A stretch of DNA of 64,000 nt from assembly GCA_036346225.1 (NCBI GenBank), contig JARFIW010001369.1, forward strand, positions 930,001 through 994,000, given 5' to 3'. The notes below the pieces were generated by a model. It did no database searches. It saw only the letters and a program-made list of their open reading frames with translations, and was not told the origin of the DNA. Of the stretch, positions 55,739-64,000 are shown in pieces (the stretch's first letter is position 1; each line of letters begins with the position of its first letter). Made by a program: the position numbers and the translations under genes. The DNA is from Platerodrilus igneus. Taxonomy: Eukaryota > Arthropoda > Insecta > Coleoptera > Lycidae.

Positions 55739-57404
55739 TAGTGATGGATTCGAACCGAACCGAACCTTGCCCTAGGTTCGGTTCGGTTCGAAAAATTTTT
55801 AGTCCGGTTCGGTTCGAGGTTCGGTTCGAAAAAATATATTCCGGTTCGGTTCGGTTCGAAAAAAACAAACCGAACCTCGAACCGAACCGAACCGGTTCGA
55901 CATTTTGATATTTTATACTAGTGCGTTCAAATATAACAGTTTAAATGTTGAATGTAGTTTTTATATTTAGTAGTTGCTACTTTCAAATAAACCCAACATT
56001 AATTTGCTTTAGATTTTAGTAGCATAAGTCATATTAATACTATTTGTTCATGTTTGATTTTTCAATACGTACTCTCTTTAGCAAAGCGTAATTACAATTA
56101 GGTTAATAGTGAAAGCCACCTCTAAAATTGAAAATGTGTTAATAATTGATGATTTTTACTAATGTCATTTTACCGTGCAAGAACGATATCACACGATCTT
56201 TGCGATTACTTTTATTTTAGTTTTAGTTAGTATAAAAAGAGTATCAAGACAATAAAGTGTTGCTGATTTCTTATACAGTACAAACAAAAAGCTGTTTGTC
56301 AAGTTATCTTTATTATTATTTCTTTTAAAAGACAATATCAAACGGTTCTCGGAAAGAATCGTAAATCAACCTCAAACAGCGTTTACGTTATTCATAATAA
56401 AATATAACAGTATTTATTGCACGGGCATTGTCTGCTCATTATTTGCATTATACTGTGTTATTTTATGTCGGCATTGATTGAAAAGTTTATGCCGCCATGA
56501 GTCATAAACTTCAACCCTTGGTTTAGAGAGAAAGTTCGAGGTCATTCTTCTGGAGTATCGGCTACTTCTAAAGCCGTTAGTGGTAATAGCCACACTAAAT
56601 AAATAGTAAATATTATGGTACCGTGCGTTTTATAACACCATTTATTGAGCGATTATGTACAAAAGAAAAAGGAGATTAGTTTTTGCTACAAGGTCACATT
56701 TTTAATATTAATAGAAAGCTGGTTTTCATACAAAACTAAAAAATTCAAAATGATGGATTAGTAAATACCTACTTAATTAAGAATTAAATTGTTTCGTTTA
56801 TTCTGTAGTCTCTAGACCGTGACGTCGGCTTGTGTATGTTTAAGATAGTTTTCAACAGGACTTCTGTTCATTAAATATAATAAGCTTGTTTTTAAAACCA
56901 AATTTTCAAAATCATTTCGAGTTTCTTTAATATCTAATACTAGTTATAAACAAACAACAATTTGAAATAAGGAGCATTAAACAAATCGAACTAATGTAGA
57001 ATTTTTTTATCTACAAATGTGCCTCGACGACAAAATTTATTAGATATGTAACACTAATACCTATTACATTTTTACCTATTGGCTTAAAACTCGATGACCA
57101 TGTACATTAGAAAATCGTTCTATTTTTTATATGCTTGCGACTAGAGATTTTTAAAATGTGCTTTTGAGAGAAATTAAGATTGACATGTTTTTAGTGAAAA
57201 TTAAATTTTTAAACTAAATTTTTATTTAAAAAACCGAACCTTTCGAACCGAACCGGACCGAACCTTGAGCTAGGTTCGGTTCGGTTCGAAAAATTTGCCG
57301 GTCCGGTTCGAGGTTCGGTTCGAAAATAAAATGTCCGGTTCGGTTCGGTTTGGTTCGAAAAATCGAACTGAACCTCGAACCTGTTCGGTTCGTGTCCATC
57401 CCTA
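55739..57404. mobile_element. Non-autonomous hAT-like element with TTCGG/CCGAA-rich ends
   Basis: The left end reads TAGTGATGGATTCGAACC; the complement of the right end reads TAGGGATGGACACGAACC. TA[G/T]xGATGG is a hAT-type terminal repeat, and the exact 8-bp duplication agrees. Each end carries a ~165-base block of CGAACCGAACC and GGTTCGGTTCGG runs (55750-55900, 57228-57392), similar to each other in direct orientation and also self-complementary. The 1.3 kb between is AT-rich with no ORF. It would need a transposase from elsewhere. Confidence 0.88.
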
Positions 57405-57412
57405 CATTGAAA
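57405..57412 (+). repeat. Target-site duplication CATTGAAA, right (hAT-like)
   Basis: Exact partner of 55731-55738. Confidence 0.92.
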
Positions 57413-57536
57413 CGATAGAGAAAACAATTATACGTTATCGGAATGTTTAACAAATTAAAGGATACCTAAAACAAGGTATTGACTTATTTAAATTTCATCA
57501 TAAACTTGTCGTTTCCAAGCAAGTAGATTTGAGTTA

Positions 57537-57670
57537 AAATTATCGTAAAGCGGGCTTAGGATTAACAAGGAAAATATATAGAATGTTGTTGAAGAATTTA
57601 AGAATAGAAACCGAATCGATTTAACAAAATTATTGTAAAGCGGGCTTATGAATTAACAAGGAAAAAAGGG
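57537..57670 (+). repeat. Direct repeat, period 91
   Basis: AAAATTATCGTAAAGCGGGC then TTAGGATTAACAAGGAAAA at 57537-57575 recurs at 57628-57667 with a few changes. Two units only. Confidence 0.65.
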
Positions 57671-59048
57671 GTATTCAATTTATCCCGAAAATAAACGTAA
57701 CAAAGTGTTCAAAAATGTATGTAACATTTTCTATCTAGCAAAACCAATTACATATAGAAAATGTCTCTTTTCATTGAAATGCACAGCTAATGTCGTTATG
57801 CTCTACTGTTAGTTCGCCAAATGTGACGTCAAACCTTTGTAAATAATTAACCATCAAATGATATTTGATCAAGAGTATGAATTATTAAAACCCATTCATA
57901 CTAGAGCAGTTATTGTACTCTAAGTGCAGTCAAATGACTCAGAGTAAAAAATCTAAAAACCCGAACGTCATAGACAAATATATGACTTTTTCGGCTTTTC
58001 GAACGCCTAATTTATTAGCAAAAATCCAAACTTAAGCTATCGATTTAGACAACTAAGATAACTGCGAACTAAAAAAGTATAAGGGATGTGCAATTTAATC
58101 GAAATCAAACTTTATCTAGAAGATGAGCTTTCTCAAACTCGTCTATTTTCGGAAGGATGTGATGACAAAAATAAATATTGGAGTAAGTGCGGCGTGAAGT
58201 TTATTTTCACAATAACATCGGTTGAGAGCAGTAGATCGTCGTTAGAAAATTTCTGAGAACTACATCAATTACAGAATACACATGTTAATACCTACGATTA
58301 CGTTGGTCCTGGATATTCAAGATCAAAAGAGATATTTCCGTGATACAGACAGGTTTTTTGACAACCCATTCGGAACATTCCGGTGTGGTGTGGTGTTAAT
58401 CCACAAATACATGGAATAGATAAAATTGCAACTACAAGAATCGTAATTAGCGATTTCCCCTAGTATTAAAACACAAAGGAATTACACAAACTTTTGCATG
58501 ATGCAATAAAATTTCACCAAAGCAATTTGAACTTCCAGGAATAGCTGAAAAAGGTTGGTTGCATGCACCAGGAAATTTGATGGATTGCGTTACTTATTAT
58601 TTTATTATGGAAAACAGCAATTTTACCAGATGCGAGTAATTATTTATGGTTTGTGGTTTTATGTATGCAGCCATCTTGCAAATACCTTAATTTTTTAGCA
58701 TCTGGCTTGAAATAACACAAAAGAATTTCAGGAAGTATTTAATTATCCATGATAACTGAAAAAAACATTTTAAAGTAATTTGTTTATCTTAAAATAAACG
58801 GAAATCATACAAGCACGATATTATTCACTAGTTGTACAGTTTTGTTGATTGCCACTGCCAAGGTTAGATAACGACATGGTTTCTTAACATCCATTTGGAT
58901 TGCCAAACCGTTTTAATTGATTCCTAGTAAGCTATTGTTGGGAATTAAGGAGTACAAGATCCGGTCAAAATATTCATTCTTTGTTTTACCGATTAACAAG
59001 TACGAGACGAAACACATAGAAGTAACAGACGTTTAACCTAAAAAACCC
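57671..59048. other. No gene recognised
   Basis: AT-rich; no ORF with a recognised domain. Confidence 0.35.
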
Positions 59049-59307
59049 TGTAACGAAAACTCTGTACAAACAACAGTTTTTATTATCAAACTGATTATAA
59101 AAACCTTTTCAACAGCTCGTAGCTGCAGTGAAATTCTTAAAGCACTCACGACAATTTATTTTCAACTAATCGCTATCAGTACAACACCTAGCTTCTGAAA
59201 CTGTGATGCTATCTTCTTAACTACTTATATGGAATTACTATAGTTAACTTACATCGATAGCACAATAATTAATTTATATCAGTAACTACAATAATTCATT
59301 TCACATA

Positions 59308-59318
59308 GGGCAATTTAT
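59308..59318 (+). repeat. Target-site duplication GGGCAATTTAT, left (RTE LINE)
   Basis: Exact partner at 63614-63624. The uninterrupted LTR-like copy has CGGCAATTTAT at about 18553, the empty site. Confidence 0.92.
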
Positions 59319-59744
59319 TCATTCTGAACGGACCTGCACCTTGACGACGTTCTAAAATACTAGAACAGGTAGAATGGCTTGCGCGTTTCAATGAGTTAAA
59401 GAGCCGAACTATGGGTTTAACCAAATTAGTGGGGTCTTTAGTGAGGAACCAGACTAAGACAGGTCCCCGAAAGAGGGGAGCAGCCTTTTCGGTACTTAGA
59501 GTGGCAGAGACCATAGGAAGTCGGTATGACATTCTAAGACACACTACTGCGATGTGGAAGGCAACGGGAAACCACCACATTACCTCCCAAGTACACTGCG
59601 TACTGAAATTGTTAAACTTGATGGTATCCTCTGGGGTAAAAAATTCCGGAGGTAAAATAGTCCCCCATTAGGATCTCCGGGTGGGGACTACTTCGGGGGA
59701 TGTGATCCGTAAGAATAGAAAAAGATTAGTGGAATGTTAGAAGT

Positions 59745-60345
59745 ATGAAACAAGTAGGTAAGCTACAGAACCTGAAACTCGAAATGAATAGGTTAGCACT
59801 AGACTTAGTAGGAATTAGCGAAGTCCGCTGGCGAGAGGCGGGCGATTTTTGGAATGGAGACTTCAGGGTAATTCATACAGGATCAGTAAAGGAAATTCGG
59901 GTGTGAGGATGGTTATGCAAAGAAAGATAGGACGACGTGTAGAAAACTACTTACAAAAAAACGAAAGAGTGCTCATTTGAATCTAAACCTGTAAATACAG
60001 TAATAATACAAGTATACATGCCCACCTCTAACTACAGTGAGGAAGAGGTAGAGGAGAACTACAAAGATATCGAAGACATACTAAGATACGTAAAAGGACA
60101 TGAAAATTTAATAGTTACAGGGGATTTCAATGCAGTGATAAGTGAGGGTTTATTTGGTTTAGACACGAGAAATGACAGGGGAAATAGGCTGGTAGAATTT
60201 TGCGACAAGAACAACTTAACCATCACAAAAACATTATTTCAACATCATGCTAGAAGACGATACACGTGGAAGATGCCAGGAGATATAGGACGATATCAAA
60301 TAGATTACACTATTGTTAGACAACGGTTAGAAGTCAAGTAAAAAA
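59745..60345 (+). pseudogene. RTE-type endonuclease, broken
   Basis: MKQVGKLQNLKLEMNRLALD then LVGISEVRWREAG (Glu block) near 59745-59845. VYMPTSNYSEEEVEENYKDI then LIVTGDFNAVISEG (D-x-N block) near 60015-60150 is followed by FGLDTRNDRGNRLVEFCDKN and RRRYTWKMPGDIGRYQIDYT, then near 60380 TDHNIV, the D-H active-site block. All catalytic blocks survive, but frames change near 59900, 59980 and 60340. It would nick target DNA. Confidence 0.85.
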
Positions 60346-61019
60346 CTGTAGAAGCTACCTAGAAGCAGATATAGACACTGACCACAACATCGTAATTACG
60401 AAGGCCGTCCTTAAATTTAAAAATCTGAAAAAGAGGAACGGAAAAAGGTACTTTGACTTTGAGAAGTTAAAAGATAACGACATCCACGAAAGATTTGGAA
60501 AAAAAGTCAAATGAAGTGCTAAAAGATATCGGGAGAATTTCTGTTACAAAGAAAGTAGAAACAGAATGGAACAACATTAAATCCAGCTTAGACATGGCGG
60601 TCAGAGATATTCTGGGGTATACACAAAAAGAAAATAAAAAACCATGGATAACAACGAATATTTTGAATTCAATAGAAGAAAGACGAAAATACAAAAATAG
60701 ATCAGACAAAACAGGAAAACAGAGATACAAAGCCATAAAATGGGAAATTATTCGCAAATGCGGAAACGCTAAAGAACAATGGATTGATGAAAAGTGCAAC
60801 TAAGATGGAAATAGGAAAGACAAACGAAGCATACAAATTAATTAGAATAAATTTTAGGGATATAATACCATATACAAAAAATATAAGGGATGCGGGAGGA
60901 AACGTCATTATAGAATGTAGGGAAAGTCGATAGATGCCAGGAATATATAGGGAATTGATATTCAGGAGAAGAATTAACGGCATTAGAACAGGAATCAGAC
61001 ATTGAAAATGTTTACCTGA

Positions 61020-61800
61020 GATATTCTGTACTTAGAGATGAGTTTGAACTAGCATTAAAGAGTCTGAAAAATGGTAAGGCACTGGGTAAAGATAAGGTGC
61101 AAGCAGAAACTCTAAAAGCCGCTGAACAAGCAGTAACAGAACGACTCTTCCGACTTGTAAGTTATATGTATGAGACAGGCGAGATACCCAAAGCTTTCAA
61201 ACGTAGCATCATAGTAACTATACCAAAAAAAAGAGGCGCCGATAGATGTGAAAATTTTCGAACAATACGCTTGACAGCACACGTTTCAAAAATATTAACT
61301 ACAATTGTACAAAGACGAATGGAAAAACGAGCTGAAGAAATACTGGGAGAAGATCAATTTGGGTTTAGGCGAAATAGGGAAACACGGGAGGCTATTTTAG
61401 CTCTAAGGGTGATAATGTAGAAAACAATAGAGAAGGGCGAAAGTATACATATAATGTTTGTAGATCTGGATAAAGCATTCGACAATGTAACATGGAATGT
61501 TAGTAACATTAGAATAAGTTTTAGGCATAGACGGATAGTACATTGCTTATACAAAGAGCAAACAGCAGTAATGAGAATTAGAGCAAGAAAATAGAGAAGT
61601 AAATATTAGGATAAGGGTGAGACAGGGATGTGCCTTATCCCCCATTCATTTTTAACTTGTACATAGAAGAGGTAACGAATACTGTCAAATGCCGGAAGAC
61701 ATTTGGAATTAATATGCAGGGACAAAAGATTGATATGCTTAGATTTGCAGACGATACAGCGGTATTAGCATCTAACAAAGAAGAGTAAGGAGCTGCTCTT
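61020..61800 (+). pseudogene. RTE-type reverse transcriptase, broken
   Basis: FELALKSLKNGKALGKDKVQ, SIIVTIPKKRGADRCENF, ILGEDQFGFRRNRETREAIL then, past a stop, IMFVDLDKAFDNVTWN (first Asp block, about 61453-61497). VRQGCALSPIHF-like sequence near 61625 leads to DMLRFADDTAVLASNKEE (FADD active site, about 61735-61785). All key residues are present; single stops and shifts break the frame. Codon and motif spacing agree with the minus copy at 14.4-15.2 kb, which lacks the FADD part. Confidence 0.87.
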
Positions 61801-62079
61801 AATGAAATGAAAACAGTTCTAACAGAGAGATATGGTATGAAATTAACAAAAATAAAACTAAAGTTCTAGTATGCAAAAAAGGGGAAAATAAATCAAAAAC
61901 AAGAATACAAATAGGTAACGAGAACTTACAAGAGGTTAAGAATTTCCGCTACCTAGGAAATCGCATAACGCAAGATGGGAAAAGCACAAAAGATATACAA
62001 TAAAAATTAGCACAAGGTCGTGCTACATTTAACAAAAAAAGCAACTACTGTGTTCAAAAACCACAAACATAGAAACAAG

Positions 62080-62542
62080 GAAAAGATTGCTTAAAACATA
62101 TGTGTGGAACACAGCACTGTATGGCTGTGAAGCATGGACAGTAGGAGAAGCAAACAAGAAAAAGGTAGAAGCCTTTGAAATGTGGTGATACAGACGTATG
62201 ATGAAGATACCATGGACAGACAAAGTTAAGAACAAAGAGGTACTAGAAACGGTAGCGGAAGAAAGAACAATGTGGAAAACAGTAAAAAATAGGAGAGATG
62301 GGATGATAGGGCGCACACTAAGACATGAGGGAATAGTGCGAAATATATTAGAAACAGAGATAGGAAAAAAGAGAAGTAGTGGTAGACCTAGGTTAGACTA
62401 CTGCACACAGATAGTGAAAGATGTAGGCTGTGAAAATTTCAGAGAAATGTGTAGGCTAGCTCAGAATAGAAATCAATGGAGGTACGCTTCCAACCAGCCG
62501 CAAGATGGAAAAACTAATGACAAACATAATAACTGTATTTAA
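62080..62542 (+). pseudogene. RTE-type C-terminal domain
   Basis: RKRLLKTYVWNTALYGCEAW then VGEANKKKVEAFEMW, RRMMKIPWTDKVKNKEVLET, MIGRTLRHEGIVRNILETEI then GKKRSSGRPRLDYCTQIV and CENFREMCRLAQNRNQWRYA then SNQP. This is the conserved end of RTE-type polyproteins (GRPR, LAQxRxxWR). One stop lies near 62188. The role is probably RNA or DNA binding next to RT. Confidence 0.8.
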
Positions 62543-63120
62543 ACATGGTGATTTTTATAAACAACTACAGATATCGGTTTTGCAATACTCTCAACTAATG
62601 TAAATTGTGCGAAAGTATTTACTTGAAAACTATTAATTCGGCAAATCTCTAAGTGTTGAGGGATCCTTGGCAGACACAGGCTGCTTAACCCCTTTGACAT
62701 ACCACTGAATCTCTGTGAAATAGGGCATATAATTAGAAAATAATAGAAGAGAATCGAGCTGTTTATCGGCTGTTGTGAGAATTGCAGGGTACGGTGTAGG
62801 CTAGCTCAGAACATAAATAAGTTCAGCTACAAGTCCAACCAGCTTCAAGATGTATAACCCAATGACGAAAAAATAGGTGCTCTTAAATCTGATGATTATT
62901 AAAAACAACTACAGGTGTTGGTTGTAAAATATTTTCAACTAGAGTTGATTGTGCGAAAGGATAAATTGGAAAAACTATTAATTCGACAAAGGTTAGGTGC
63001 TGGGGAAACTTGGCAGCCAAAGGCTGCTTACCCCCTTCACATACCACTGAATATCGGGGAAATAAATTATATAACTGTAAAACAATAAAAGGTGACCGAA
63101 CTGCATCAAACAAGAAAGAA
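62440..63120 (+). repeat. Tandem duplication, ~345-bp units, inside LINE 3' region
   Basis: GTGTAGGCTAGCTCAGAA occurs at 62449 and 62794, ACAACTACAG at 62561 and 62905, and CAGGCTGCTTAACCCC / AAGGCTGCTTACCCCC at matching offsets. The period is 344-345 throughout. A third, more distant version of the first block is at 63527. Confidence 0.85.
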
Positions 63121-63593
63121 GAGCAGCTATGTTCAAAAACAACAAACATAGATACAAGAAGAAAACTGTTCAAAGCATAGTGCGGAGCATAGCACATTAC
63201 ATCTCTGAAATAGGGGCAGTGGGAAAAGCAGACAAAAAGAGATAGAAGCCTTCTGGAATGTTGTGCTTCAGATGTATGAGGATGGTAGCATGGGTAGACA
63301 AAGTTAATAACAAATAGGTTGTAGAAATAGTAGAAAAATAAAGATATCTGTGGAAAATGAAAAAAATAGGAGAAATTGAAGGACAGGATACGTTCTAAGG
63401 CATTTCTAGGGAGTAGAACGGGGTATACTACAAGCAGAGATAGGAGAAGAGGGGTAGAGGTAGACCGAGATCAAACTTTCGCACACAGATAGTGATAGAT
63501 GCAGACTGTGCAAATTTCAGGGCAATGTGTAGGTTGGTTCAGACTAGGAAACAATGAGGGTACGCGTCCAACCAGTTCTAGGACTGAAGACCT

Positions 63594-63613
63594 AATGATG
63601 ATGATGATGATGA
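63594..63613 (+). repeat. LINE 3' trinucleotide tail
   Basis: ATGATGATGATGATGATGA-type run directly before the right target duplication. The minus copy ends in the same tail. Confidence 0.85.
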
Positions 63614-63624
63614 GGGCAATTTAT
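63614..63624 (+). repeat. Target-site duplication GGGCAATTTAT, right (RTE LINE)
   Basis: Exact partner of 59308-59318. Confidence 0.92.
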
Positions 63625-64000
63625 GTGTAGAACTGAGCTTCAAAAACCCTTAACGACTAATTATAACTTATTCAATTCTCTAATTATTTCTATAACATGT
63701 TAGAAATTATATAAATAACATTTAGAGATTTCCTATTGTATGGATAAAGAGGCTCTTGTAACCTGTCAATCAAGTCTATCAGAAAGAAGTCGCGCCGCAG
63801 GGACTATCATTCATATTTTGTGAATTAAGGCTTCGCATACGTTCTGATGTAATTATTCTGGTCAGAGGTAGAATAAACGGCGTTACACGGCCCCCCTCTT
63901 AACGCTGTTGTGACCCAATACATTCTGTGACCCGGACGTTGGAAATTCCCGTGGAAATTCGGAACTATTTATAAAGTTTCCATGTTGATATAAGTAGCAA

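Larger units (their letters stand above)
59319..63613 (+). mobile_element. RTE-type LINE, 4.3 kb, target duplications intact
   Basis: It is delimited by GGGCAATTTAT on both sides and ends in ATGATGATGATGATGATGA. The order is 5' region (homologous to 16564-17046 of the minus copy), endonuclease at 59745-60345, linker at 60480-60840, RT at 61020-61800 and C-terminal domain at 62080-62540. A ~345-base tandem duplication follows at 62440-63120, then a further C-terminal-like stretch at 63110-63590. The 3' end GGGACTGAAGACCTAATGATG also closes the minus copy at 13987. Coding frames are broken by scattered stops and shifts. RTE/BovB affiliation rests on the endonuclease and RT wording and the trinucleotide tail. 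Confidence 0.87.
59049..63887 (-). mobile_element. LTR-like element split by an RTE-type LINE
   Basis: The left part 59049-59318 begins TGTAACGAAAACTCTG; the right part 63625-63887 ends AACGGCGTTACA. Together (533 bp) they align with the uninterrupted copy at 18191-18756. TGTAACG/CGTTACA inverted ends and an AATAAAAAC near the 3' end on the minus strand suggest a solo LTR. No target duplication outside the ends was found. Confidence 0.62.

Noticed and set aside
55579..55908. ORF of 109 codons ending in repeated EPNRTEP-type sequence
   Set aside because: The repetitive protein is only the translation of CGAACC/TTCGG runs at the ends of the hAT-like element; the same occurs in two frames at 57209-57453.

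Overview
This 64-kb window is AT-rich nuclear DNA from an animal, most likely an insect with a large, repeat-rich genome. The evidence is the mix of element families (BEL/Pao, RTE-, R1-, I- and Jockey-type LINEs, Tigger/pogo, two mariner-type families, hAT, a tRNA-derived SINE), one spliced immunoglobulin-domain exon, and the absence of any operon or prokaryotic gene layout. I see no intact host gene, rRNA or functional tRNA gene, and no CRISPR array. Nearly all recognisable coding sequence is decayed transposable element.

Layout. 0.6-3.4 kb: ruin of an I/R1-type LINE with an RNase H domain. 4.0-4.7 kb: ruin of a mariner-type transposase. 7.05-7.34 kb: a SINE with 16-bp target duplications. 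11.6-13.7 and 27.9-30.1 kb: two copies of an unknown ~2.1-kb LTR-like repeat, both bounded on both sides by (TA)n. 14.0-17.05 kb: an RTE-type LINE on the minus strand with a SINE nested inside it. 18.2-19.8 kb: LTR-like pieces. 19.9-20.2 kb: fragment of a repetitive arthropod protein family. 21.5-23.3 kb: a Jockey/CR1-type LINE. 31.5-38.1 kb: a complete but frame-broken BEL/Pao retrotransposon with 5-bp target duplications, inserted into a minus-strand ORF of an older transposon-like protein. 39.2-39.8 kb: a foldback element. 40.25-43.83 kb: a Tigger/pogo transposon carrying a nested mariner-type transposase and an LTR-like insert. 44.54-44.73 kb: the immunoglobulin exon (minus strand). 45.5-47.3 kb: Jockey, mariner and RTE scraps. 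48.4-50.9 kb: an R1-type LINE, followed by three ~200-bp tandem repeats to 51.8 kb. 52.1-54.5 kb: an internally deleted LTR retrotransposon (gag and a Lys-tRNA-type primer site, minus strand). 55.74-57.40 kb: a non-autonomous hAT-like element with TTCGG-rich ends and an 8-bp target duplication. 59.05-63.89 kb: an LTR-like element split by a 4.3-kb RTE-type LINE.

The window therefore reads as a stack of insertions with a recoverable order: SINE into RTE LINE, RTE LINE into LTR-like element, BEL/Pao into an older transposon ORF, mariner into Tigger. Only the immunoglobulin exon looks like host coding sequence, and the surrounding DNA is probably its introns. The least explained objects are the paired (TA)n-bounded repeats and the GC-rich triple repeat beside the R1-type LINE. 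Identifications rest on reading translated motifs and repeat ends by eye; no database search was run.
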